The notes: a model not told the origin generated them from the sequence alone. Numbered from the stretch's first letter, positions 36,225-45,130 are shown. The stretch: DNA of 64,000 bases from Pseudomonadota bacterium (GCA_963205315.1 CAUJIO010000069.1:1-64000); one strand, 5' to 3'. Made by a program: numbers and translations.

Positions 36225-37276
36225 GAGCGACCAAATGGATAAGGCGTTGCAAGTCTGGGCGACGTCGCCGCGAGAACCTTGAACAGGTTACCCATCTGGT
36301 CCTCGCCTGCAAGCCTTGTCATCTGCCGCTCCAGCATGCTGCGTGTGGCGGCATCAGCCCGCTCGGTCAGCTTCGCCATGCGCTGCTCCAGCCCCATCGC
36401 CAGCAGAAATTGGCGCTGCGTGATGACCGGCATGACGTCCGCGCCGCCAGCCCGAAAGGCCTTGCCCAGCGCCTCGAAATCGACGTGCGAGGTGAGATCG
36501 CATTCGCCCGGCGCTTCGGTAAGCGGAACATACCGGTGTCGACGCATGGCCTGCAAGGTGTCCCCCGGCGCACTGAACGCATGGCCATAGTCGATGATGA
36601 GCGCTGCGCCCGGAAACTGCGCCAGCCTCTGCCCGATGATCGTGGCGATGTCGCATCGCGCCGGCGCCGCTTCGATGATGTCGCCATCCGAACCCGGTGT
36701 CCCAAAATCGGCCTCCACCAGGCCCATCGTTAATCCATCATCCGTGAGCCCGACGGCGCGCTCGTGCCAGCGGCCTCCGCGTCGTTCATATTGACGGATG
36801 GGAATGGCATCGAAGAACTCGTTGGCGACGACGATCAATGGCCCGGCAGGGACATCCTCAAAGCGATCATGCCATGTACCTTGACCGGCAAGCATGTCTG
36901 CCTGCCTGGCCCGAAGCACGGGACTGGTCTCCACCATGCGCACGGAAGCCGCTTGTGCAAATCCAGGTGCCAAGCGCCGGGCCGCCCGCAGGATGTCGCT
37001 TGTCAGCGTGCCTCGGCCTGGCCCCAACTCAACCATATTGAATGTGTCAGGCTCACCCATCGCCGACCAGGCTGCAATGCACCAGACGCCGATCAGCTCT
37101 CCGAAAGTCTGCGACACTTCCGGGGCCGTGATGAAATCGCCGCGCTCGCCCAGAGGATCGCGCGTCATGTAATAGCCGTGCTGCGGATGGCCAAGGCACA
37201 GGGCCATGTATTGATCGAGTCGCATCGGTCCCTCGATCGCAATCATCTCGCGAATCAGGGCTTCAAGCGGAGTCAC
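36221..37276 (-). CDS. NDUFAF7/MidA-type SAM-dependent methyltransferase
   Basis: 351 residues. FNMVELGPGRGTLTSDILRA near 79-98 is the SAM loop; GYYMTRDPLGERGDFITAPEVSQ and VVANEFFDAIPIRQYER are signatures of the NDUFAF7 family, which dimethylates an arginine of respiratory complex I in mitochondria. The bacterial substrate is inferred. It overlaps lgt by 14 bp and pgeF by 4 bp. Confidence 0.9.
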   Translation of the reverse strand: MTPLEALIREMIAIEGPMRLDQYMALCLGHPQHGYYMTRDPLGERGDFITAPEVSQTFGELIGVWCIAAWSAMGEPDTFNMVELGPGRGTLTSDILRAARRLAPGFAQAASVRMVETSPVLRARQADMLAGQGTWHDRFEDVPAGPLIVVANEFFDAIPIRQYERRGGRWHERAVGLTDDGLTMGLVEADFGTPGSDGDIIEAAPARCDIATIIGQRLAQFPGAALIIDYGHAFSAPGDTLQAMRRHRYVPLTEAPGECDLTSHVDFEALGKAFRAGGADVMPVITQRQFLLAMGLEQRMAKLTERADAATRSMLERQMTRLAGEDQMGNLFKVLAATSPRLATPYPFGRS

Positions 37277-38096
37277 GGCGCGATCTCACCAGCAGCCACA
37301 CACCGACGGCACAGAGCGGAACGGACAGAATCATGCCCATGGTGATGAAGCCAAAGATATAGCCAAGATGGGCATCGGGTTCGCGGAAGAATTCGGCGAT
37401 GATTCGCGACATGCCGTACCAAAGCGCGAATATGCCTGACGCGCGTCCGGGAAACTGCAGTGCACCGAAGCGATGGGTCGCAATCCGGACCAGAATGAAT
37501 AGCACGAAACCTTCGAGCAGCGCTTCGTAGAGCTGGCTTGGATGCCGTGCCAGGCCCAGTTCATCGCCTGGAAACACGAAGCTCCATGGCACGTCGCCCG
37601 CCCTCCCCCACAACTCGCCATTGATGAAATTGGCGAGCCGGCCGAGCCCCAGTCCGACAGGCACTGCGGCCGCCCCAAGGTCCAGCATGCGGTCGAGGCT
37701 TGTTCCGATCCGCCGCCCGTAGATCAGGCAGGCGACGACGACCCCAAGAAATCCGCCGTGAAACGACATGCCACCGTCCCACATCTTCACAATGTCGATG
37801 GGATGGGACAAGTAGAAGAGTGGTTTGTAGAACAGCACGTAGCCCAGCCTGCCGCCAAGGACGACGCCGAAAACCGACCAAATGAAGAATTCATCAACCT
37901 GCGGCACGCTCATCGACGGTTTCGATGGCCCCCACAGCGCCGGGTTGGTGACGAGGCGCTTCATGTACCATGACGCAAAGATCAACCCGGCAATATAGGC
38001 GATTGCATACCAGCGGACCGCGAACGGTCCGATCTCGATCAGCACCGGATCGATGTTGGGAAAGGTCAGGACGGCAATAGCAATCGCATCGGTCAT
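37263..38096 (-). CDS. lgt: Prolipoprotein diacylglyceryl transferase
   Basis: 277 residues, seven membrane helices. It moves diacylglycerol onto the lipobox Cys of prolipoproteins, including the lipoproteins predicted here. Signature HGGFLGVVVACLIYGRR near 112 and GRLANFINGELWGR near 148 with RHPSQLYEALLEG. The ATG at 38096 is used; a GTG at 38108 is possible and neither has a clear ribosome site. First gene of the lgt / NDUFAF7-like / pgeF / M24-like / lipoprotein operon. Confidence 0.96.
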   Translation of the reverse strand: MTDAIAIAVLTFPNIDPVLIEIGPFAVRWYAIAYIAGLIFASWYMKRLVTNPALWGPSKPSMSVPQVDEFFIWSVFGVVLGGRLGYVLFYKPLFYLSHPIDIVKMWDGGMSFHGGFLGVVVACLIYGRRIGTSLDRMLDLGAAAVPVGLGLGRLANFINGELWGRAGDVPWSFVFPGDELGLARHPSQLYEALLEGFVLFILVRIATHRFGALQFPGRASGIFALWYGMSRIIAEFFREPDAHLGYIFGFITMGMILSVPLCAVGVWLLVRSRRDSA

Positions 38097-38196
38097 GGTG
38101 GCGGACACTGGTCGGCAGCCGCTGCGTCGTCAAGGCCTGACCGCCATGGCGAATCCGCATCTTGAAGTGGAGGCCCAGAACCCATAGCTAGAAAAC

Positions 38197-38266
38197 TGGG
38201 CGGGCAAGTGGAATCACTTGCGACGCGAAAAATGCGCCAGCTTGAAAGCGATCGAGCGCCGGTTGC
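38197..38266. repeat. Dispersed intergenic hairpin repeat, copy 1
   Basis: About 70 bp matching copy 2 at 47156-47248. Its core is the 18-base hairpin GCAAGTG-GAAT-CACTTGC (38204-38221), followed by a near-identical segment up to GATCGAGC and then GCCGGTTGC. Compared with copy 2, about 24 bases of the second palindrome are missing. It lies between the divergent lgt and ubiK genes. Confidence 0.8.
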
Positions 38267-38293
38267 TCCAAGGCAAAACGAAAGGCTATTCCC

Positions 38294-38578
38294 ATGACCA
38301 CGACACAGACCCGCTTTTTCGACGAGATGGCGAAGCTGATGACCAATGCAGCCGGTGCCGCGCAAGGTGTCCGCCGCGAAATCGATACGTTGATCCAAGC
38401 CCAGCTGGAGCGGGTGCTCAATGGCATGGAACTGGTCAAGCGCGAGGAGTTCGAAGCCGTAAAGGCCATGGCGCAGAAGGCGCGTGAGGAGAACGATGCG
38501 CTCTCCGCAAGGCTTTCAGCACTGGAAGCGAGATTTGCGGCTAACGGCGAGTCCGCGTCCGACATTCGCGCCGACTGA
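38294..38578 (+). CDS. ubiK: UbiK-type ubiquinone biosynthesis accessory factor
   Basis: 94 residues. The N-terminal amphipathic part (TRFFDEMAKLMTNAAGAAQGVRREID) and C-terminal coiled coil (REEFEAVKAMAQKAREENDALSARLSALEAR) are those of the BMFP/YqiC family. In E. coli UbiK helps aerobic ubiquinone assembly. Length is usual. Between its stop and 38746 (168 bp) I see no gene. Confidence 0.88.
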   Translation: MTTTQTRFFDEMAKLMTNAAGAAQGVRREIDTLIQAQLERVLNGMELVKREEFEAVKAMAQKAREENDALSARLSALEARFAANGESASDIRAD

Positions 38579-38746
38579 GCATCGGCGTTCAAACCGGCAC
38601 CTGCCTGAGGATAACGCGCGTAACTCGCATTCCCCTGTGGAGGAATCACATGCGCGGCACTCTCGACTCTTGATGCGACTCAACTCCTTGGGCACGGTCA
38701 CCTTCACAGCTGACCAATTGATTCGTCAGCCGACGGAGGAATGAGA

Positions 38747-39247
38747 ATGGCCCTTGAGGCCCTTGAAAGCGAAGAAGTTCCCAACCCGCTCGACCGGGTC
38801 GAGCGGATTGCCGAGACCTATCAGTGGGCGTTCGACCGCACCAATCAGGCGGAAGTGACGATGCGCATCGAGGGTGGATGGAGCGACATGACCGTCTCCC
38901 TCAACTGGCGCGATGAGTTCGAACTGTTGCACGTTGCCGTCAATTTCGATGCCAAGGTTCCGCCCGCCCGCCGCGACGAGGCGGCAAGGCTTCTGGCACG
39001 CATCAACGAGAACCTGCTCTGCGGCCATTTCGACTTGTGGCAGGCGGACGGCAGCCTGGTGTTCCGCAATGGCTTGCTGCTGTCGGGAGGCGCCGACGTA
39101 AATGACGCGCAATGTGAGGCGCTGATCCGCTTTGCGGTGGAAACCTGCGACCGTTATTTCCCGGCCGTGCAATTTGTCGTCTGGGCCGGTCAGAATGCCG
39201 AAGACGCCCTTGCCGCCAGCATGATCGAAACCATGGGAGAAGCCTGA
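38747..39247 (+). CDS. YbjN-domain protein
   Basis: 166 residues, one YbjN domain (a mixed alpha/beta fold like type III secretion chaperones), with DRVERIAETYQWAFDRTN and EGGWSDMTVSLNWRDEFELL. Role unknown; YbjN affects motility and stress in E. coli. The second ATG (38747) is chosen since GGAGGA lies six bases before it; an ATG at 38741 directly abuts it. Its stop shares a base with the proC start (TGATG). Confidence 0.88.
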   Translation: MALEALESEEVPNPLDRVERIAETYQWAFDRTNQAEVTMRIEGGWSDMTVSLNWRDEFELLHVAVNFDAKVPPARRDEAARLLARINENLLCGHFDLWQADGSLVFRNGLLLSGGADVNDAQCEALIRFAVETCDRYFPAVQFVVWAGQNAEDALAASMIETMGEA

Positions 39248-40065
39248 TGTTGAACCTCACGGGAACATTGGTGCTGGTCGGGGCCGGCAAGATGGGCGGC
39301 GCCATGCTGGAGGGCTGGCTCAAGAGCGGGGCGAACCCGGCCAAGATCGTGGCCTTCGACCCAGCCCCTCCCGCCGAAGTGAAGGCGATGCTGGAGATGA
39401 ACAGCGTTCGCCTCAATTCGAAAATTTCCGATATCACCGACGCAGAGGTAATCATCGTCGCGGTCAAACCGCAGATGATGGAGGAGGTTCTGCCGTCCTT
39501 CGTCTCGCTCAAATCCTCCAGACCGCTGATTCTTTCGATCGCTGCCGGAAAAACCATCGCCACGTTCGAGCGCCACTTCGGCTCCGACGCGGCAGTGATC
39601 CGCACCATTCCCAACACACCCGCGGCCGTCGGCCGTGGCATAACGGCCATGGCGTCCAATCCGAATGTCTCGGCAGCACAGCTCGATTTGGCGCGATTGC
39701 TGCTGTCTTCAGTCGGCGAAGTGGTGACGGTCGACAATGAGGCGCTGATTGACGCCGTGACGGCTGTCTCGGGATCTGGTCCCGCCTACGTGTTCTATCT
39801 CACAGAATGCCTGGCGGCGGCCGGTGAGAAGGTTGGCCTCCCCCCTGATCTCGCCATGCAGCTGGCGCGGGCCACCGTCGCCGGCTCCGGCGAGCTGATG
39901 CGGCAATCCGGCATTGCAGCCGCGACGCTCCGTCAGAACGTAACCTCACCCAAGGGCACGACCTATGCGGCCCTGCAGGTGCTGATGGCGGAGGATGGCA
40001 TGCAACCGCTTTTCGACAGGGCGATCGATGCCGCGACACAACGCTCGCGCGAACTGGCAAGCTGA
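39247..40065 (+). CDS. proC: Pyrroline-5-carboxylate reductase
   Basis: 272 residues. It reduces pyrroline-5-carboxylate to proline with NAD(P)H. The Rossmann loop VGAGKMGGAMLEG is near 11-23; AVKPQMMEEVLP and RTIPNTPAAVGRG follow, and the C-terminal signature GSGPAYVFYLTECLAAAGEKVGLP is intact. Translation is probably coupled to the YbjN gene. Confidence 0.97.
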   Translation: MLNLTGTLVLVGAGKMGGAMLEGWLKSGANPAKIVAFDPAPPAEVKAMLEMNSVRLNSKISDITDAEVIIVAVKPQMMEEVLPSFVSLKSSRPLILSIAAGKTIATFERHFGSDAAVIRTIPNTPAAVGRGITAMASNPNVSAAQLDLARLLLSSVGEVVTVDNEALIDAVTAVSGSGPAYVFYLTECLAAAGEKVGLPPDLAMQLARATVAGSGELMRQSGIAAATLRQNVTSPKGTTYAALQVLMAEDGMQPLFDRAIDAATQRSRELAS

Positions 40066-40074
40066 GACATTACG

Positions 40075-40410
40075 ATGACGATTTCGTTCGACGACTTCAT
40101 GAAAGTTGATGTCCGCGTGGGCACCATTGTCGGTGTCGATCCATTTCCGGAAGCCCGCAAACCTGCCTTCAAATTGAAGATCGACTTCGGACCGGAGATC
40201 GGCGTCAAGAAGTCATCGGCGCAGATCACCAAATACTATATGCCGGAGACCCTGATGGGCAGGCAGGTGGCAGCTGTCGTCAACTTCCCGCCACGCCAGA
40301 TCGGTCCCTTCATGTCGGAAGTCCTGACCTTGGGTTTCCCCGATGAGGCCGGCGACGTCGTACTGGTGGCGGTCGAACGCCAGGTTCCCAATGGTGGCCG
40401 ACTGTTCTGA
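40075..40410 (+). CDS. csaA: CsaA-type tRNA-binding domain protein
   Basis: 111 residues forming one OB-fold tRNA-binding domain. [29 protein letters not shown] and [21 protein letters not shown] are typical of CsaA, a small chaperone-like protein that binds RNA and unfolded proteins. It starts nine bases after proC. Confidence 0.92.
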   Translation: MTISFDDFMKVDVRVGTIVGVDPFPEARKPAFKLKIDFGPEIGVKKSSAQITKYYMPETLMGRQVAAVVNFPPRQIGPFMSEVLTLGFPDEAGDVVLVAVERQVPNGGRLF

Positions 40411-40461
40411 AATCGTCACATTCGGCGCATAACCGCTGCGTCTCATCAGGGTGACGACGGC

Positions 40462-41076
40462 ATGACCATCATACGGACGATCGAAGACCTCGAGGACATT
40501 TACCGCGCTGCGCCAACCCTTGCCTCGACGGTGAAGGAGATCGACTATCTGACATCGGACTACAAGCGCCTGATTGCAGCTTCTCCGTTTGCGGTACTGG
40601 CCACGGTGGGTCCCGAAGGGCTGGACTGCAGCCCACGCGGCGATTCTTCCGGATTCGTGCGCGTCATCGATGATCGCACGGTGGTCATGCCTGACCGGCG
40701 CGGCAACAACCGCATCGACAGTCTGCGCAACATCGTGCGCGACCCGCGTGTGGCTCTGTTGTTTCTGATACCGGGCGCCGGCACCACCTTCCGGATCAAT
40801 GGCCGCGCTGTGATTTCAACCGATCCCGACCTGTTGAATTCTTTTTCGGTCGAAGGCCGTACGCCGCGCAGCGCGATCATCGTCAGCGTCAAGGCGGCCT
40901 ACTTCCAGTGCGCACGCGCTATCGTGCGGTCGAGGTTATGGGAACCGGCGGCACAGATTGATCCGGCGGCCTTGCCCACTCCAGGGAAGATTCTCGACTC
41001 GCTATCGAAATCGGCGATAGACGCCAACAGCTATGATGCCGAATGGCCGGTCCGGGCCAAAGAAACGCTCTGGTGA
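40462..41076 (+). CDS. PPOX-type FMN flavoprotein (pyridoxamine oxidase-like)
   Basis: 204 residues. It has the split-barrel flavin fold: PFAVLATVGPEGLDCSPRGD, VVMPDRRGNNRIDSLRNI and IPGAGTTFRINGRA are the MSMEG_1061-like PPOX blocks. Substrate unknown; members often reduce F420- or FMN-linked compounds or bind haem. Convergent with the gene at 41083, six bases apart. Confidence 0.88.
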   Translation: MTIIRTIEDLEDIYRAAPTLASTVKEIDYLTSDYKRLIAASPFAVLATVGPEGLDCSPRGDSSGFVRVIDDRTVVMPDRRGNNRIDSLRNIVRDPRVALLFLIPGAGTTFRINGRAVISTDPDLLNSFSVEGRTPRSAIIVSVKAAYFQCARAIVRSRLWEPAAQIDPAALPTPGKILDSLSKSAIDANSYDAEWPVRAKETLW

Positions 41077-41082
41077 GTCCGG

Positions 41083-41553
41083 TTATTCCAGTCCGAACAT
41101 CTTGCGCATGTTCGTCATCATCTGCGTCATCGGATTTTCAGCGGCAGGCCCCTTTCCCCAGATGTCCATCGGCGGCTTGCTGCCGAAGATCGTCTCATAG
41201 GATTTGAGTGTCGCGGTCCAGGCATCAGCCATGCTGGCGAAGCTCTTGGCATCAATCCCCTGCGCCACCGGCTTCTCCGTGATCAGCTGTCCGAGATTCT
41301 CCCAGTAGTTCTGCGCGTTCTGCAGGTGCATCATCCACACGTCATTGACCACGCCGGGCGGAATCACCTGATGACCTGCGCGCATCGCCAGAAACAGGAA
41401 CTTGCGATATTCCTCGATCACGCGCTGCGCCATCTCGGTATTGACGCCCATCTGTTGCTGCACCATCTGCATCATCGGGGCGAAGGCCTGCAAACCCTGC
41501 GCATTCATCAGATTCAGTTTCAGCCAGAGCGGGTCCAGTCGATAGTCCATCAT
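41083..41553 (-). CDS. Small protein of the VDxVWxxH type, fourth gene of the petP-like operon
   Basis: 156 residues, mostly helical. PPGVVNDVWMMHLQNAQNYW near 63-82 resembles the D-x-W-H...YW motif of glycine-rich-domain (GRDP) proteins. No catalytic residues are obvious. Start at 41553 because GAGG is five or six bases upstream; the longer open frame above it overlaps the histidine kinase. It begins seven bases after the kinase stop and may serve that signalling system. Confidence 0.65.
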   Translation of the reverse strand: MMDYRLDPLWLKLNLMNAQGLQAFAPMMQMVQQQMGVNTEMAQRVIEEYRKFLFLAMRAGHQVIPPGVVNDVWMMHLQNAQNYWENLGQLITEKPVAQGIDAKSFASMADAWTATLKSYETIFGSKPPMDIWGKGPAAENPMTQMMTNMRKMFGLE

Positions 41554-41560
41554 GTCAACC

Positions 41561-42910
41561 TCATACCGGAATTTGGACGACGGCGCGTAGCCCGCCTCTC
41601 GGACTATCCTCGAGTCTGAGATCGCCACCATGGGCCCTCGCAATATCAAGCGCAATGGCAAGACCCAGTCCTGTTCCGGTTTCATCGAGATTGCGTGCAT
41701 CATCAAGTCGCACGAAAGGCCGGAATGCGTCGGCCCGCTTGTCGGCGGGGATGCCAGGTCCGTCGTCATCGACAGACAGCGTCAGCAAGCGGTCACCGAC
41801 CACTCCCGATACCCAGACATTTTTCGCATGCCGGACCGCGTTGCCGAGCAGATTGATCACCAGCCGGCGGAAGGCATTGGGCTTCACCCGCAACATGCGG
41901 CCTTGCGGTAGGTCGATCGCAATCTTGCGTTCGCCACGCTCCACTGTGCGGGCAGCGGCCTGAACCAGGCTGAGGAGTTCGACCTCGCTCGCCTTCTCAC
42001 CGCCGTCACCCTTGACGAACGCCATGTAGGCCTCGAGCATGCGCTGCATCTCCTCGACGTCTTCCTTCAGCGGCGTCACCTTCGGCCCGTCGCCCAGAAA
42101 TGCCAGTTCTAGGCGGAAGCGCGTGAGAATGGTGCGCAGATCGTGGCTGACGCCGGCCAGCATCGCCGTGCGCTGCTCCACTTGCTTGGCAATGCGGTCG
42201 CGCATGTCAAGAAAGGCCTCGCCCGCCTGGCGGACTTCCCGCGCGCCGCGTGGCCGGAAATCACCGATATCACGCCCGGTTCCAAAACTCTTTGCCGCCG
42301 CCGCGAGATCGGCGATCGGCCGAATTTGCTTTCGCAGGAAAACGGTGGCGATGCCGAGCAGCAGCACAGACGACAGCAACATCAGCAGCAGCAGCAGGAC
42401 CGTGCTTGTGGCGCGGGCCCGGTTCTCACGCGTCAGCAGACGGAACACCGTTCCCTTTTCCACTTCCACCCGGATGTCGACAAAACCCTCGTTGCCTTGG
42501 CTGTCGATCCAGAACGGTTTGCCGGTCTCGACTGTGAGATAGCGCGTCAGGCGGGTATCGACGAAAGAAAACCACGGCTGCGGCAACGGCTCGGGGAGAA
42601 CGCCATTGCGCTGTATCGTAAGACCAAGCGCCAGTCTCGTATTCGCCAGTTGCTCGATCCGCGCAACCGCCGCTGCCGTCTTGTCCGACTCCTCGTAGAG
42701 TTGCACCAGAAGACTGATGTCGCGGGCGAATGAGCGCGCCAGAATGCGCGTCACATTGTCGGAATGCCGGTCGAGAATGAGGCCAGTCATGATCGTCTGC
42801 AGCAGCACCATGGGCGCCACAAGAATGATCAGTGCCCGCGGAAACAGTCCCTCAGGCAAGTGCCGTTCGAGAAACAGGTTGAAGCGCCTGTAGAACCTGG
42901 AGTGCTGCAC
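41561..42910 (-). CDS. EnvZ-like sensor histidine kinase
   Basis: 449 residues. Two membrane helices (about 24-46 and 168-192) frame a periplasmic sensor of about 120 residues; a HAMP segment follows, then the H-box MLAGVSHDLRTILTRF (His256), where the usual Pro after RT is Ile, and an ATPase domain with N-box NAVRH, DDGPGIP and TGLGLAIA. It should phosphorylate the adjacent regulator, 13 bp upstream. The signal is unknown. Confidence 0.93.
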   Translation of the reverse strand: MQHSRFYRRFNLFLERHLPEGLFPRALIILVAPMVLLQTIMTGLILDRHSDNVTRILARSFARDISLLVQLYEESDKTAAAVARIEQLANTRLALGLTIQRNGVLPEPLPQPWFSFVDTRLTRYLTVETGKPFWIDSQGNEGFVDIRVEVEKGTVFRLLTRENRARATSTVLLLLLMLLSSVLLLGIATVFLRKQIRPIADLAAAAKSFGTGRDIGDFRPRGAREVRQAGEAFLDMRDRIAKQVEQRTAMLAGVSHDLRTILTRFRLELAFLGDGPKVTPLKEDVEEMQRMLEAYMAFVKGDGGEKASEVELLSLVQAAARTVERGERKIAIDLPQGRMLRVKPNAFRRLVINLLGNAVRHAKNVWVSGVVGDRLLTLSVDDDGPGIPADKRADAFRPFVRLDDARNLDETGTGLGLAIALDIARAHGGDLRLEDSPRGGLRAVVQIPV

Positions 42911-42923
42911 GGTCCGGCACTCC

Positions 42924-43604
42924 TCAGTCTATGTGCAGGACATAGCCGGCGCCCCGCACTGTTTGCAGATGAAGCGGATTGGATGGATCGTCCTCGATCT
43001 TCTGGCGCAAGCGGTTGATCTGCACATCGACGCTGCGCGCGCCTTCTTCCGAACCTTCGGGCGCAAGATCGGTGCGCGCCACCGCAGCGCCGGCGTGCGA
43101 CGAGAGGATGCGCAGAAAATCCTTCTCCCGCGTCGTCAGACGGATCGTATCGGCACCCTTGCGTAACTCGCCCCGCTGCACGTTGAAGACGAACGGCCCG
43201 AAGACGACCTCGGCGCGCGATCGCCCCACACCATCCTGTCGCCGCAACAAACCACGGATGCGCAGCAACAACTCGCGGGGTTCGAATGGCTTGGCGAGAT
43301 AATCATCGCTTCCGGTCTCCAGACCCGCGATACGGTCGGACGTATCGGCCAGCGCTGACAGCATGAGAACGGGAAGCCGGTTGCCCTCGCGCCGCAAGGC
43401 TTTCGTCAATTCAAGCCCGCTCTCGCCCGGCATCATGATGTCGAGCACGGCAGCGTCGAACATCATGCCCCGCATTTTCTCGCGCGCTTCGGCAGCGCTT
43501 GCCGCGACCGAAACCCGAAAGTCGTTCTCCAGCAAATAGGACTGCAGCAGCTGGCGGATGCGCCTGTCGTCATCTACGACCAGAATGTGTGGCAGGTCAT
43601 CCAC
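42924..43604 (-). CDS. petR: OmpR-family response regulator, PetR-like
   Basis: 226 residues. The receiver domain has the acidic pair DDD (11-13), phosphorylation site Asp55 (VLDIMMPGE) and Lys105-type KPF; the C-terminal winged helix binds DNA (RSVDVQINRLRQKIEDDP). The order MarR-type regulator / OmpR-type regulator / kinase beside ilvE matches the petP-petR layout I recall from Rhodobacter, where PetR is needed for cytochrome bc1 expression. The symbol rests on that context; target genes are inferred. Confidence 0.8.
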   Translation of the reverse strand: MDDLPHILVVDDDRRIRQLLQSYLLENDFRVSVAASAAEAREKMRGMMFDAAVLDIMMPGESGLELTKALRREGNRLPVLMLSALADTSDRIAGLETGSDDYLAKPFEPRELLLRIRGLLRRQDGVGRSRAEVVFGPFVFNVQRGELRKGADTIRLTTREKDFLRILSSHAGAAVARTDLAPEGSEEGARSVDVQINRLRQKIEDDPSNPLHLQTVRGAGYVLHID

Positions 43605-44130
43605 GGCTGGGCTCTACCGGCAAAACATCGGTGGCTTTCTCGATCCAGTCGCGCACGCTCTCGCGGTTTTCGGGGCTCACCATGTTGTAAAGCACCTTGC
43701 GATAGGCCTGGGCCGACGCCCCGCCCGACTGCGCAACAGCCCGGCGGATGCGGTTGATCTGCGGCTGCATCAATCGCTGGCGCAATTCCTCGCCCTTCTC
43801 GGTAAGATACAGCAGGCGCTGGCGGCGATCCTGCTCACCCTCCTTCTGGAAAACATAGCCTTTGTCGATCAGTTCCTTCAGCACCCGGCCGAGGCTCTGC
43901 TTGGTGATGCGCAGGATGTCGAGTAGCTGCTGCACGGTCATCCCGGGATCGCGGCCGACAAAATGGACGACCCGGTGATGCGCACGGCCAAAGCCGAACT
44001 GGCCAAGGATTTCATCGGGATCCGAGACGAAATCGCGATAGGCGAAAAACAGCAGTTCGATAAGCGCCACAGTATGCTGCTCGCTCAATCCTGCATCGCT
44101 CAATTCTTGAGCAGAAATTATGTCAGTCAT
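43597..44130 (-). CDS. petP: MarR-family regulator, PetP-like
   Basis: 177 residues. A winged-helix MarR domain lies at about 40-130: FGRAHHRVVHFVGRDPGMTV, LLDILRITKQSLGRVLKEL and EGEQDRRQRLLYLTEKGEEL. The start ATG (44130) lies inside a palindrome (44119-44139) likely to be its own operator; an in-frame ATG 14 codons upstream would destroy it. The end overlaps petR by 8 bp. First gene of a four-gene operon and divergent from ilvE. Confidence 0.8.
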   Translation of the reverse strand: MTDIISAQELSDAGLSEQHTVALIELLFFAYRDFVSDPDEILGQFGFGRAHHRVVHFVGRDPGMTVQQLLDILRITKQSLGRVLKELIDKGYVFQKEGEQDRRQRLLYLTEKGEELRQRLMQPQINRIRRAVAQSGGASAQAYRKVLYNMVSPENRESVRDWIEKATDVLPVEPSRG

Positions 44131-44139
44131 ATTGACATA
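44119..44139. promoter_or_regulatory. Palindrome covering the petP start, candidate operator
   Basis: TATGTCA-N7-TGACATA, perfect 7-base arms with a 7-base centre. The start codon of the MarR-type gene lies within the centre. MarR proteins often bind such 20-bp palindromes near their own promoter, so self-repression is the simplest reading. Confidence 0.55.
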
Positions 44140-44248
44140 TTTTTCGATCTTTGTTACGTTGAACCATCTCATAACGAAACGTTGTTGCGCGAACCACTCT
44201 TTCCGGTCCGCTCCTCAACACTTATAGGCCGGACAGGAGCACCAAGCC

Positions 44249-45130
44249 ATGACCATCATTCCTTTTGACCAGCGCGACGGTTGGATCTGGTTCAACGGCG
44301 AAATCGTGCCCTGGAAAGAAGCCAAGGTCCATGTGCTGACCCATGGCCTGCACTACGGCTCGAGCGTCTTCGAGGGCGAGCGCGCCTATGCCGGCAAGAT
44401 ATTCAAGACGACGGAACATTCGATCCGCTTGCACAAATCCGCCGAGATCATGGATTTCAAGATCCCCTACTCGGTCGAAGAGTTGAATGCTGCCAAGGAC
44501 AAAGTCGTCGAACTGAACGGCGGTGGCGATCAATATGTCCGCCCTGTCGCCTGGCGCGGCTCTGAGATGATGGCCGTTTCGGCTCAGCATAACCGAATTC
44601 ACGTGGCCATTGCCACCTGGGCCTGGCCCTCGATGTTCGATCCGGAAACCAAGATGAAGGGCATCAGGCTCGACATCGCTGATTACCGCCGTCCCGACCC
44701 GCAATGCGCGCCGGTCCATGCCAAGGCCGCGGGCCTTTACATGATCTGCACCATCTCCAAGCACAAGGCGGAAAAGAAGGGCTATGCCGACGCGATGATG
44801 CTCGACTGGCAGGGCCGGGTCGCGGAATGCACCGGCGCCAACATCTTCTTCACCCGCGACGGCGCCATTCACACGCCGATCGCCGATTGCTTCCTCAATG
44901 GTATTACGCGTCAAACGGTCATCGCGCTCGCCAAGGACCAAGGCCTCGAGATCATCGAGCGGCGCATCATGCCGGACGAACTTCCAACCTTTAATGAGTG
45001 CTTCATCGTCGGGTCCGCCGCCGAAGTGACGCCGGTGGCCGAGATTGGCCCCTATACCTTCAAGCCGGGTAATATCAGCCGGACCATGATGGATTCTTAC
45101 ACCAACGCGGTGAGGCCGAAGGCGGCCTGA
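44249..45130 (+). CDS. ilvE: Branched-chain amino acid aminotransferase
   Basis: 293 residues. It carries the last step of leucine, isoleucine and valine synthesis. Class IV fold with PLP lysine in HAKAAGLYMICTI (near 158), ECTGANIFFTRDG and NGITRQTVIALA. AGGAG lies nine bases before the ATG. Divergent from the MarR-type regulator over a 118-bp gap. Confidence 0.95.
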   Translation: MTIIPFDQRDGWIWFNGEIVPWKEAKVHVLTHGLHYGSSVFEGERAYAGKIFKTTEHSIRLHKSAEIMDFKIPYSVEELNAAKDKVVELNGGGDQYVRPVAWRGSEMMAVSAQHNRIHVAIATWAWPSMFDPETKMKGIRLDIADYRRPDPQCAPVHAKAAGLYMICTISKHKAEKKGYADAMMLDWQGRVAECTGANIFFTRDGAIHTPIADCFLNGITRQTVIALAKDQGLEIIERRIMPDELPTFNECFIVGSAAEVTPVAEIGPYTFKPGNISRTMMDSYTNAVRPKAA

